A DNA stretch of 64,000 nt, from the NCBI GenBank assembly GCA_008638375.1, contig CM018048.1, positions 53,292,347-53,356,346 of the forward strand. The letters run 5' to 3'. Below are positions 49,783-61,968 of the stretch, in pieces; within the stretch, counting starts at the first letter, position 1; each line of letters starts with the position of its first letter. The stretch comes from Nyssa sinensis. Taxonomy: Eukaryota; Streptophyta; Magnoliopsida; Cornales; Nyssaceae. Under the pieces are notes generated by a model, which was not told the DNA's origin, searched no databases, and saw only the letters and a list, made by a program, of their open reading frames with translations. The position numbers and the translations under genes are program-made.

Positions 49783-50029
49783 GATAAAATAAAAAGAGTT
49801 AGTGTAATTTATAAAAGCATATTTAAGAGTATTTTTATGAAAATATATTTAATATTTGGAGGATGTCAACCTTATTTTTGTCAAAAAAAAATCATATTTC
49901 AACCCTGGTTGGTAATGCCCAGCTATATTTGGGCCAGAAATCAAGCGGCTAAAGAAACACTAGTACTGTAGAATTACACAATAGAAGCTGGAGAAGACCA
50001 AAAAAGGGAACATTCACCGTACAATAGAA

Positions 50030-50062
50030 ATGTGTCTACAGAATCGAAAATCGCAGTTCTGA
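50030..50062 (+). other. upstream frame 1 before the coiled-coil gene
   Basis: ATG plus nine codons and TGA, 101 bp before the main ATG. Relevant only if transcription starts upstream of 50030. Confidence 0.3.
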
Positions 50063-50087
50063 GTACACTTTCCCAAAACAAGGAGAG

Positions 50088-50153
50088 ATGGGTGAAAGAG
50101 AACAGCACTTTGCAGCTTGGAAGGAGAAAGTAGAGAGAGGAAATACAAACTAG
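50088..50153 (+). other. upstream frame 2 before the coiled-coil gene
   Basis: ATG plus 20 codons and TAG (begins MGEREQHFAAW), ending 9 bp before the main ATG at 50163. The spacing would leave little room for reinitiation, so it could lower translation of the main frame. Confidence 0.35.
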
Positions 50154-50162
50154 AGTAGAGAG

Positions 50163-53100
50163 ATGAAAAGGGGAGAAAAAAGTGGGGAAGGGCCAGCAGA
50201 AAAGCAAGAAAATTTGGGGGAAAAGTTGAAGCGAGGAGTGTTGGTGGGGAAAAGAGGGGGACACGACACTCCAGTATTGCCCTCATGGAGACTACTAGCG
50301 GCTGGTGGTGAGCGAGGGATAGCATCATTAAAGTCCCTCCTTCTGTTTCTGCTAGAAAGCTCGCTGCCACCCTCTGGGAGCTTCATCAGTACCGCCTCCC
50401 TTTCTCCTAAAATGCACCACGGTGTTACTGGTCCCCCTCCTAGGCTCCGCCGCCTCCATCACAACCACCTGTACAAGGACAAGGGCCTTGACCTCGCCTC
50501 CACTACCATTTTGCCTGATCCCTCCCCCAGTTCCCCTGACCTGGTACAATCCATCTTTTATATATACATACACGTTTTATATTGATGATCTTTTCTGGGT
50601 GTTGTCTAATTGGGTTGTTTGTTATTTGTGGTTTGTCCAATTGTGGGCTAGGGTAATTTTGTTCTTGCTTTGCTTCAACTTTTCTTTGGGTTAGGTTGTC
50701 TGTATATGATTACTATTTTCGTTATCTCGATTAATTGATTGATTTATGCCATTTTATGAATTGTTGGGTTCATGGAGTTGTTCTTTGATTACTTTCATTA
50801 AAATTTTGATGGTGGTTTTGTTTGATCTTAGTGCCTCCTATAAATAAACGCAGACGCACTTATGTTCATCTTTATATTTGTTTGGTGTTATATATATTCC
50901 TCTTAAGCTAGTTGCTCTGTTTGGTAATCAGAATTCTTGTCCTTAACTGTCCCCATATGTTTTCTTGTTTCCAATTGATTTTTGTTCTTATCCGTTCTGT
51001 TGGCTCCAAATAACGGTTTCTTAAGTTTAATAAACATGCTTTGTGTTAACAATTAAGTGGTTCTTCTTCCTTCTGTCATGGTTGATTAAAGTGTCTTGGT
51101 TGCTTTGTTTTGGTAAGTTGTGTTTGTTACTCTCAAATTTGATTTGAAGTGATATTTGGTTCCTGACTTATTATTTCTCACTATGTCCTTTTGAGTTTAA
51201 ATTCCAACTCTGATTTACCAGTAATAAACTTGGTTTGTCATATGAGTAGGTATAGATTATATAGAATAATAGAAGGTATATAGTGTGTGTTGTGAGGATT
51301 GTTTGATTGGCATGTTTTTCAAACCGTACCCTGACTAATGCATTTGGAAGGAAACTCTCTCTGTTTTGGGAACTGCAACACTAATCTATGCAGTCATCTT
51401 TGAGATGTTGGAAGTGTGAAGCTATCTTATTTGGGAGTTTTCTCTTCTTCTCTACTAATCTTTCTCTGATTTTGCCTAGCAGCCGGGCAGTGCAAGTAGT
51501 TTGAGGAGGCATGTTGCTGCATCTCTAATGCAACATCATCGATCAATTGAAAGGAGTAATCATGCTATACAACCTGTATCTCCTGCAAGTTATGATAGTT
51601 CAATGGAGGTAACAGCTTCATGTTTTATAGACTATTTCTTCAGCAAACCTTTTTCTTAAGTGGTTCTGTGAATGTGGATAATGCAAGTAATTACTATATC
51701 CAATTAAATTGAAAATTGTATTGCCTCCTAGCTTGCTTTGAGTGGATATCACACTGAATGTAATTGAAGTTGAATTAGGCAGAGTGACTGTTTGACTCAG
51801 ATAAGTCCTGCTTAAATTGAAAAGACACAGGACTGGATTTGCTCAGATTGGCGGCTCAATGGACGTTATCGTAGCCAACCATCCAAAAGAATTACATAAC
51901 AATGCTAATTAAGGTCATGTTCTTTAATGGCCTGTGTTCTTTGATGGCCCATTTGTAATGACAAGTTTTACCATTAAATGCCTTGTGAAAAATATTGCTT
52001 ATCATATTATTCTTTCTATAAATCAAAGTTCTCTTTTAAACTTATTCCAAAGATATGTAACTTATATATAAGCTACACAAATTTTGATACTTGACATATT
52101 TTCACTCATTGACTAGCTTTCCTACGAGCACTTATTGTTTGTCCTACAATTGCCCATTCTGTGCCAAACTTTTTTCTTTTATCATTGCTGTTTCATGGAT
52201 CAACATGGTTTTCTCTCTTAGGTGGCACCTTATAACCCTGCCGTCACTCCTACCAGTTCTGTAGACTTTAAGGGAAGGATTGGAGAGACAGGGTATAGCC
52301 TCAAAACATCTACAGAACTTCTAAAAGTACTGAATCGAATCTGGAGCTTGGAAGAACAGCATGCATCTAATATGTCACTGGTGAAAGCAATGAAAAAAGA
52401 GCTTGACCATGCTCGTGCCAGGATCAAAGAGTTGGTTCGAGATCAGCAAGCTGGTAGGCATGAGATAGATGACTTGATGAAACAAATTGCCGAAGACAAA
52501 CTTGTTAGGAGGAGCAAGGAGCAGGATCGGATCAGTGCTGCCATTCAGTCTGTGAGGGATGAACTGGAAGATGAGAGGAAGTTAAGGAAACGCTCTGAGG
52601 GCCTGCACCGAAAGTTAGCTCGGGAGCTTTATGATGTAAAAATTTCTCTTGCTAATGCTTTGAAAGATCTGGAAAGGGAGAGAAAATCACGGAAGCTGCT
52701 GGAAGACCTTTGTGATGAGTTTGCTTGGGGAATAAGAGATTATGAACAAGAGGTGCATGCCTTGAAACAGAGATCTGACAAGGATTGGGAGGACAGGGTT
52801 GATCGTGAGCGGTTGATTCTCCATATATCTGAATCGTGGCTCGATGAACGGATGCAGATGAAACTAAGAGAGGCACAGTATGGTTTAGGTGCAAAGAACT
52901 CAATAGTGGACAAACTAAGCTCTGAAATAGAGTCCTTTCTTCAAGCTAAACAGAATGGTAATCTCAAGAGTAATGATAATTTGGTGCCAAGGGGTCCCAA
53001 TTTTCGCCGAAGTTCTATGGAATCCATTCCTTTGAATGTGGCGGTCAGTGCTCCTCAAGATGTGGGTGATGAAGAAGATTCTGCAGGCAGTGATTCACAT

Positions 53101-53754
53101 TGTTTTGAACTAAATAAAACTTGTTCTGGTGACTTAAAACCAAATGAAGATGAAGCTGAGGAAAATCATATTGTTGAGACGGTGAAGCCAAATCATTCAA
53201 AGAAAAAGCTTGCATCTCATGAAATAATAAAAGGGCGTAATCCTGCCAGCTTGCAGGTAAAGTTTAAAGAGCAGATGGCTCAGGCCATGTCATGTAATGA
53301 AAACATAACCCAGGTTGTGGATGCGGAACAGAGGAAAACTGGGGAAGGAACTCCTGTTGAAATAAGCATTTCCAGGAAGTCTGAAATTTGTGAAGCAACA
53401 GAAGAGGGCAATTATGAAATAAAGAGTAAACCAGATGGAACACATGGATCGAACTCAAATTATGTTATCGACAACTTAATTAGAAGTCAATTATTGTTAT
53501 CGGAGGCTGGGAATATGTATCCTGAAAATGACTACAGAGTAGCTTCTTGTGGCAACTCTACATGGAGGAGTAATGCTAGTCCAGTAAGACAGTGGACAGC
53601 TAGACTCCCATCCCAAGATCTCGACATTTCTGAGTCATCTTCAAAAGTCACCCCGGAGTTGAAGGAGAATACTTTGAAGGCAAAATTACTTGAAGCGAGG
53701 ACTAGGGGTCAGCGCTCACGCTCGCGTTTAAAAGCTTCCAAAGTTTCCTTTTAG
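50163..53754 (+). CDS. coiled-coil protein, At5g41620/BRANCHLESS TRICHOME-related
   Basis: Plant-specific long coiled-coil protein. Relatives include BRANCHLESS TRICHOME, which works with the kinesin ZWICHEL and STICHEL in trichome branching, but the biochemical role of this member is unknown. Three phase-0 exons: 50163-50543 (127 codons, donor CTG|GTACAA), 51480-51608 (43 codons, acceptor TTGCCTAG, donor GAG|GTAACA) and 52222-53754 (510 codons plus TAG, acceptor CTCTTAG). Total 680 aa. Exon 1 encodes KLKRGVLVGKRGG and PSWRL, then MHHGVTGPPPRLRRLHH and YKDKG. Exon 2 encodes SLRRHVAASLMQHHRSIER. Exon 3 encodes YNPAVTPTSS and LKTSTELLKVLNRIWSLEEQ, followed by a coiled coil at about residues 205-420 and an acidic, low-complexity tail ending GQRSRSRLKASKVSF. 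The conserved SVSARKLAATLWE block is present in the DNA (50342-50380) but in another frame, between two compensating shifts at about 50310 and 50408. Confidence 0.85.
50312..50407 (+). pseudogene. out-of-frame conserved block within exon 1 of the coiled-coil gene
   Basis: These 32 codons, in the frame offset by two from the main one, read ARDSIIKVPP, SVSARKLAATLWE and LHQYRLPFS, the block expected here in the family. This frame is bounded by TGA at 50309 and TAA at 50408. The main frame stays open across the same DNA with unrelated residues (SLLLFLLESSLPP). A 2-nt and a 1-nt surplus at the two ends add up to three, so the downstream frame is unaffected. Confidence 0.7.
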
Positions 53755-56700
53755 GTTACGTGCTTCATTAACTTCAGAGCTTCAAATATTGCTATTAGGA
53801 TCATGGGGTTGCTTGGGGCCTGACTTCTCCTTTGGTAACCTTTGTTTTGTGAATATTGGGCAAGGTACAATCTGAATTTAAATGTTTTTGTAGTGAAAAA
53901 TATAGCTCTATCTTCATCTTACTGTAATTTTGGTATTTAAATCTGTATATGAAGTGTATTACTTGGCTACAGAAATCATCAGGAGTTTAAGAACTTTTGC
54001 GGTTGCTTTTCAAGTGTTCACATGAAGTTGAAATTTATTATAGGTCTAATTTGATATGGAAGTGCTTATGCTGTGCACGCTTTTCTTCTTATATTCAGGC
54101 ACGCCAAAATCACACATGTAATGATCGCCCCCTCCTACATCTTGTTATACTATATATTACATAATCCCATTTTACTTTGAACAAAAATGCCTTGCTGTAC
54201 ATGTTATTTTCGCCTTCCTTGAGCCTTATGGAAAAGCTTCATCCTTTTCATAAAAAGGGAAGAGGGGGAAGACAAAAGCATCATTGAAGGGATTTGGATC
54301 ATTTTCTTTTTCTTATTTGGATCTTGGGGAGGTAGGTAAGCACGTTTACACACTTTTGTTGTTGCCATTTTTTTTTATCACTTGGCACAAATCTTTTAAG
54401 TGAATTTGAGGTTTTGTTTGGATTGCGGACTTAGTGGAAGAAAGAAAATATAATTTAGAGAATTATTTTTGCTTTGTTTGGTTATAATGAAAAATAGGAA
54501 GAAGAAAATATGAAAAGCAAGCAAAGGAAAATTTCTAAATTTTGTATCAGTATGACAGTAGTATCCTTTACTTATTCTTGATTCCTGATTATTTTTAAGA
54601 AAATTTTAAAAATGAATATAAAATTTTATTGAAGTTGCACATTTTTGTTTTAAAAGCTTCTTTTCTCAAATTGTCTGTCAAAAACTCGAGGTCAAAGAGT
54701 CCCTGAAAAGGCTTCAGTGGTAATCACTCCTCCGATGATAAAATTAGTAAAGAAATAAAGGCAGTAATTTAAGAGAATAATTAAACATGAATTAAAAGCT
54801 TATTTTATAACTTTATTTATAAGCGGTAGTTTTCTCAAATTAAATAGAATTGAAAGTCATGAAAGTTTGGACTCTGTTTTCTTATAGTAAGGCTAATAAT
54901 TTGTAGAAGACGGTAATCTCTTCCAAAGACTCATATGTTATAGAGCTACCTAAAGATATGGAGGATTTTAAGAGCCTTAAAAACCATAAACAAAGTAATT
55001 GCCCCTTTTTTTGTGTCACTAAATCTACAAACTAAGTGGTGCCTTAGTGTTAGCATTGTTGTTGGGGATAGTCTACTCATCTGAAATGGGATTTGGTGCA
55101 TGTATATATGGTCAGCATATAAGGGTAACTCAAATTCTGGTCTTGTCTTAATTTGGATGTGTATGGATAAACCCAGGAATATGAGACTTTGAAAAGTTGA
55201 AGCCTTGTCCATACTCCATAGTGCCTTCGTTCGGAGTAATTATCAGTGTGACGGTCATTTCAGATCATCATTTAGTGTGTTGTGACGATCACTCACAAAT
55301 TCATTCACTTTTCTATATTCACGGGTATTTAAGAAAAATATACAAATCTTTGATAAATTGTTATACCACATTCGATGCTGATATAAAATGATCAATCTCA
55401 CCGAACAATTTATCCTTCCTTAGGGGTGGGTAACTTGACTTGAATGAACCACCTGCCTGCTACCCAAATTCACAGTGACCATGTGGTGCAGAAGGGGACA
55501 CTCTACCTCACAGCCAACTATATTGAGTGGTGTTATGATAAAATGCTCGGATTGTTAAGTAGGATAATGCGGATTCAAGTTCGTTAGCAAGACAATTAAT
55601 TTATGCAAAAATAATGTTAAATGTTGATTCTTTCTTCATTTTATATAGGCCCATTTTATGATTTAAATCAATGAACAAGTTAGGGTTTTAACTTTGAGAC
55701 AGTATAAATATATTGTAACCTATTTTTTAAATAGTAATAAACTTAGCTGCTTTCTTCTATAGACATGGGAAAAGTAGCATCACCTCGTAAATTCTCCATC
55801 CCACCTCGGACTAATGCTACTCATCCTCTCTCATTATTTTATCCACATTGTTGCACCGTGTAGATTCTTTGTAACATTTCTTTTCTCTTTCTTTTTTCTA
55901 ATACTTTTTTTTTTTCCAAAATTACATAAATTGTTAGTTTTCAACAATTCGTGGGTGATCTTCTTCTCACTTAGGAAAAGTGGCTAGCAAGTCTGGTTCA
56001 ACTTGACTCTCAATTAATTTTTGAATAAAGGTACTCAATGTCCAATGTTGACAACATTAATAGCCCTTTAGCTACTCTACCTACCAACAGTGCATTCAAA
56101 AACAAATATCTCACTGGATCAAACTTGGTGATTAGATTAATCTCATGCTGCAATATTAAACTTATGCATAGGATTATAAAATGAATCAAACTTACTTGGT
56201 TTGAGGTTTGTTTAAGATTTGGTTATGAGATAAACAAATTACGTTTAATCATATTTTAGAATTTATTATTTTATTAAACCTGACTCTAATTGTCTTCAGG
56301 CTATGTTTGTTTACCAGCTTAAAAAAGGGATTGGATAAATTAGTTTTCATAATCTTGTAAAATCAGTGTTTAGTATAAAAATAGGACTCACTAATCATAT
56401 TTTACAATCCGTTTTAGGCCATATCTGATAGTGATTGAAATTTTTATTCAAAATTTAAGAACTTGAATTTGATACTCTCTAATGGTTACTTAGATTTTAC
56501 TCAAATCTTTTCTAATTTTTTTTTTCTTTGTTCCAAAAAAATTTACATCATAAAATAAGAATTTGAATTTGTGAATAATATTATATTGATTTGAGTAAAA
56601 TAAATTTGGTATGGAATTGAGTCTAATGCTGAAAAGAATTTTAAAATTTTTGACTCACATATAAGTTCGAGTTCAAATTTGAGTCACTATTAAAAATGTC

Positions 56701-58417
56701 CTTATACATACTCCCATGGAACTTTTTTACTCTATTTATAAACTCCTCTTAATTTCTATTACTATACTACATTTGATTAACCTGGACAACGAGAAGAATT
56801 TATTGTGATATCCCGTGTCAGTTGAATGAGAAGTGTGTGACTGGTTTATAACATATTGCAAGTCTTAGTTCTACTTACTTAGTTTAAAGTTTAAACGTTT
56901 TGAGTCATTTGGTGTTCTCTTTTGATAGAAACTCTTAAAATATTCACTCATGAGCAGCTACTTTTCTCTATTAAATTATTTGTGTCGCTCAAGAGAAATT
57001 ATTTGATACTCCAGATCAATTATAAACTATCTTGTATACAAATGTTACTTTTTTATCCTAAAAAATATAACATAATATACACATGATAATTCAAGATCGG
57101 ATGAGACCAATGGCCCGACGCAGATGATGGCGGCCCCTCTTTAAGTAACCCAGAAGTTAGAGATGAGCAGCTGCTGGCTCCCACCTAAAGTGTTATATAT
57201 ATACATAGAATATAGAATTTCACCAACAGAAGGAAGGTACATTTTGGCATGGAAGAATGAAGTTGCCGCAACGTGATAAACCGAAACTGGGCTTCTTGAT
57301 TCAGTTACAAGATTCAGAACTTGACGAGTCCTGACTCAATTAAATGAGAACTATGCCCAACAGAATCTTCTGAAGAAAGAATCCTCTGACTCTGAGACAC
57401 AAATTTAAAGCCAATATATATCAGTTCCCTCAATTCCAGAGAATTTCAAAGCTGTAATGAATAGAAAGACAGCTCACAATGCATCATTCTTGAGGTTATA
57501 AAAAATAATGCGACAACCTCACACCAAATTTTAAGTGACCGTCTCTCACTGTAAACGCGTTAAAAAAGAAATGTCAGTATTCAAAATTTAATCATTCCAG
57601 TTTTTTTGATAATAGTACTTATACTCAACGCAGAATATTGAGGGCCAAAACGCAGCTGGTCAGATATTCAATAAGTTAAGTTCAATGCTTCAATCATCTT
57701 ATCATTTGGATTTTGACCAAGGATTGCTACGACGTCACAGACCCATCATGTGTTGCCCATTTATTGATTTATAATTGATGATAGAATTCACCAGTACATA
57801 TGGTCAGCATTTTCACAAGCCACGTCTCTAAATTTTTTGCATTCCATACTTTAGCTCTCCATATGAGATTCTGTACAGAGTGTGTTGGCTGTGAACTGAT
57901 CAGATTTTTTTTTTTGGAATTCAATTTTTATTTATTTAAATATAATATAAAAAATTTTATTAGATGTTTTTTTTAAATAAATAAAATATGAATTAAATAA
58001 ATTCGATTTAATTATACATAACATGTAAAAAAATAAAAAGAGAGATTTGCAGGCAAGCACCATAATTTTTCCTTCAAATGTAGTATGAATTATGGCTTGT
58101 TTTTACAATTTTCTTTTGTTAAGATAGCATGGGAGTCTAATATCCGATACCGAGTGTAATAAGAAAAAAAAATTAAGATACATAATTGGATTTAATACCA
58201 ATTTTTAGAACAAGCTAGAATCCAACATCTGCATTTAAGATACATGTCATAACATCTTACATCTTTTGTATTTAATGGACTCTCTAGTCTCTCGTAAACA
58301 GTGTTTATACTTCCATTATCATAACATCTTGCATCTTTCGTATTTCTTTTCGTTTTGAGTGGGGGCGCACATATAGATACGTATATATTTCTTTTCTTTT
58401 GAGAGTGCATGCGTAAG
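53755..58417. other. spacer after the coiled-coil gene
   Basis: The first few hundred bases are the 3' untranslated region (GTAATGATCG at 54119 is near a plausible end). No other gene is recognised. Frames at 54946 (minus) and 55197 (plus) overlap each other and match no family. 58240-58350 has a 27-bp direct repeat TCATAACATCTT(A/G)CATCTTT at a 72-bp offset. Confidence 0.45.
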
Positions 58418-58946
58418 AATGACAACATAACGGGTTTGGGACGGGATGACTTTTTCTTAATCTTGATCATGTTTATATTTTTTGCTCCCGACTCCGTTAT
58501 ATCCCGTTTAAAGGTTTATCCAGACTCCAACTCTATTTATAATCCCCAACTTCACCCTGCCCTACCTAAACCCCGATATATATATATATATATATTAAGT
58601 AAATTAAACTTTTATTTTGATAAGTAAATTAATTTTTTTTTGCCAAAATAACTAATACAAAATATATATATATATATACATGAATATGATATGAAAAATC
58701 TTAAAACTAATTTTATATAGTATTTTTTATTAGTAAATATAATATATATAAAAATAAATAAATAAACTTAATATATAAACGGAATATGATCGGAGCGGGG
58801 TGATAATCCCCCGAACCTGTCCCAAACTTGACGGGATTTTAAAAATCATATCCCAACCCCACTCATACCCTGTTTATAAGCACGCCATACTCTTTTTATT
58901 AAAGGCGGGTAAGTTTCTGACGAACGAGACAAATTAATTGCCATTC
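58418..58946. mobile_element. 529-bp MITE, copy 3 of 3
   Basis: Starts GAATGACAAC and ends TTGCCATTC, weak inverted termini. Collinear with the copies at 32339 and 49340 (ATATGAAAAATCTTAAAACTAATTTTATATAGT, GGGGTGATAATCCCCCGAACC, CCTGTTTATAAGCACGCCATAC), but longer through TA expansions and small insertions. Confidence 0.7.
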
Positions 58947-59204
58947 CTATGCAAGAACATGCATATGTAATTTTTTTTTCTCACGGGAAGCAACACCTAG
59001 TAATATGTAATAAAGGTATTGTAGAACACTAATAATACTTTTACCAAAAAATGTATCAAATGATGTGATATTTTTATATTAATTTTATATGCACATTGCC
59101 TTGTCAATTGGAAAGTTATTTTAGGAAAAATATATTAGAAGTCTAGTATTGCTCATTGTAAAATATTATAAGTAATATTATTACTTTTAAAATATTAGAA
59201 TAAT

Positions 59205-59590
59205 TATACTTACTTTTCTCCTGTAATATTAGATAATTCTAAAAGACCTTTGCTAAGATTTTTAATATTACACTAAAATACCCTATCTAAATTGTCAAGA
59301 AAATACATTAATAAAAGTATGAATTTAATATTTTATCCTTCAGAATAATTATATTAATATTTTTATGATATTTGATAATTATAGATATATTCTTTGTAAT
59401 TTTTTTTAAAAATAAAAATAATTATACCAACCTTCTCATCATATTTGATAATTATAGATACATTTTTTGTAATATTTAAAAAAAATAAAAAAATATTAAT
59501 GTAATATAAAAAAATATTTTAATCAAATAAAAAATAAATTATTACATTGAGCTCCTCTAGTGTAATATAAGTTTCCCTTGAATTTTTTTC
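59205..59590. repeat. degenerate foldback MITE-like repeat
   Basis: TTATACTTACTTTTCTCCTGTAATATTAGATAATTCTAAAAGACC and AAGATTTTTAATATTACACTAAAAT on the left resemble the arms of the family at 10060 and 48950. The interior contains its own tandem duplication (ATATTTGATAATTATAGATA(T/C)ATT at 59368 and 59438). Confidence 0.4.
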
Positions 59591-59599
59591 CCCCAAGTC

Positions 59600-61898
59600 C
59601 AGAGGGATTCAGGGATTTGAGATTGATTTAGTTCACTGTTTCATATCTTAAGATATGATGGTGTACAAGACGTTTCAACTGAGGACTGAGAAGACAGATT
59701 AAGTTCATTTTATACACTAAAACTTTTCCAGATGGGTTGGAACATCAAGGTCCCAGGGAATAAAGCAAAATAAAAGCTTTAAGTACACTCAGATTTTGAT
59801 GTCAATGTCACAATCTCAAATTTCAATTTTAAACACCAATATTTTGGAAAATCAGAAACTAGCACCATTAGATGTCCAACACGTGGACAATTTCCATTTA
59901 ATTATTGTCGATCAATAATGACAAAAAAAAAATTGTCACTTAATGTTTGTTAAAGATGGTGCATAGTGCTAGTGAGCCACTAGATTTCGGAAAAGAGAAA
60001 AAGGAACTCTCAAAAGAGTACTAAAAAGCTTGTATCCATATTTAGCATAGTGCTAGTATGCTAATAGGGAAGAATTTAGTACGTAAAGAGCACACAATTC
60101 CTAGAAGAAATGGAAAATGTGTGGAGGGAATTGCTTTCTTTCAGAGATTCTGTTTGGGGAAAGGGAAAATTAACTAAGAGAGCAGATGCTGGCACTTAAG
60201 AGGGAATCACCCAGCTTTTGTAAAGAAGAAACCCACTTCATTTGTTGTTTATTTTCCTTAAAACTGCTAAATTATATTTTAAGTCATCATTCATAAAAAA
60301 AAATCAACTCATTTTGTTTTCTTATGGAAAAAGAAAAAAGAATTCATCATATAATTAAGAGTGTGTAATATTTACCCGTTTCAACTAACAGTATTTTCCT
60401 CTAAAATGAATTTCTTTCTTTCCTTTGGCGGAAAATTAATATTTTAGTGTTTCGTTCAAAGAGATCTCAAAATAAGGTTTGCTATTAAGCCAGACAGAAA
60501 AAAAAAAAAACACACATTTTGCCACAAGTATGATTAACAATAGATCTGTTGCCTGTGCAAATTGCAAGGATAAGAAAAAATTAATACTTGGTATAATGGA
60601 TTTGGTTTCCTATTTTATGTTTCACCATTTGATGTGTTAAAAATTGTATTTTTTAATATTAATGAATATATTTTGATCTTTTGTCTAGATTTGAAAAAGA
60701 ATTATGGTAATTTACGCCTGCATGTAGACAAATGCTGTAACCTTTTTTTATGGTATTTACATTACTCTACCATAAAATGCAAGATGAAATGATTTGTAAT
60801 TCCAGTGGAGAGATCAAAATCTAATTTGGCTCAAGAAAATCAATCAAGTGAAAGCATAGACTGTTGGTCAAAATTTAAAAAAGAAAAGAAAAGAAAGACA
60901 AATACTAAAAATAAAGTGTGTGTGAGAGAGAGAGGTGGTGACCTAGTGGATAGAAGCAACACACGGCATACAAGGAACAGAAATATTACTCTTAGGAATC
61001 AAGGTGAATACTATGTTCTGCATTTCTCAACTTAAGAGATACACAAACCCAAACACATGTTTGCTTAATCAATCCAAACTCCAAACAAAGGTGAACAGTA
61101 AATGATTCTCGCCCCATTCATATGAAACACAAAGACGAAACAAATGGGGGTAGCAGATTACAGTCCGCTCAACCAAAATATATTTATTAGCGGGCCGAAA
61201 TTAAACAAAATAGAATAAAAAAACATTGAGGAAGTTGAAGATCTCATAGACATTTCCCTGATCTCTTAACAGTTGGATCCTCAGATGGGGATTATCGGAA
61301 ATTGCACCACCATCCAAGAGACATGTCTTGGAACTTGTCGCAACAAGTGGGCAAGACCCAACCCAAGAAACCGATCTTGTCTCTTAGAGTGAGCTTCTGA
61401 GGCATCTCCTTCATGCGTAGCCATTTAATTTGGATGAGCATTAAAAAGAAAACCAGTGTTTTCAAATTCCAAGTTGAACTAATTAAGCTGCTCACACCAC
61501 ACTGAAAAACAAATGATTAACTTAATCTGTTAAACAATATTAATAGTTTAACAGTATTAAGAAATAATTCAAGGAAACCCATTTCTTGTATGAACATCAC
61601 AGCTCTCAAGTCACAAACACTAACCCTAGCTACCTGCAGCAATAATGAAACGAAGATGAGAAACAAAGTCAGAAAAAATTTGCATTTTACAAATTAAAAC
61701 CAAGAAGGCTCTAAATATATGCATACCTTTTTGATTTGACATGTAAAGCACTTCTTCCAAGTGACCAAACAAGATAATAATAGTTTAAAAGGTTAAAAAA
61801 AATCTTGAGAAACAATCAACATCTATACATGCTGGTGCATCATATACATGAAAATACATAGGTGACACTAAATATTTAGCAGGAGCTTTGGATAAGAT
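59600..61898. other. spacer and downstream region of MIR319
   Basis: No protein gene recognised. 61085-61620 is less AT-rich. On the minus strand a 67-codon frame (61495-61292) is open but matches no family, and may be part of the MIR319 primary transcript's 3' part. Confidence 0.4.
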
Positions 61899-61906
61899 AA
61901 CAGTGA

Positions 61907-61927
61907 AGGGAGCTCCCTTCAGTCCAA
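61907..61927 (-). ncRNA. miR319: mature miR319
   Basis: 21 nt on the 3' arm. Starts with U, as expected for AGO1 loading. Every base matches the canonical miR319 as I know it. Confidence 0.95.
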
Positions 61928-61947
61928 GTATAGGAAGCTTAAGATTC

Positions 61948-61968
61948 AATTTGTCTCCCGCATCATTC
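61948..61968 (-). ncRNA. second conserved small-RNA position in the MIR319 stem
   Basis: GAATGATGCGGGAGACAAAT (3' arm) faces AATTAGCTGCCGACTCATTC on the 5' arm. In other plants the loop-first Dicer cuts of pri-miR319 release a second duplex from this part of the stem. Whether it accumulates here is unknown. Confidence 0.5.

Noticed and set aside
50014..50386. Minus-strand frames opposite exon 1 of the coiled-coil gene
   Set aside because: Antisense shadows of a purine-rich coding exon and leader.
61907..61927. Assignment of the hairpin to MIR159
   Set aside because: The mature sequence begins TTGGACTG and ends GCTCCCT as in miR319. miR159 begins TTTGGATTG and ends GCTCTA.
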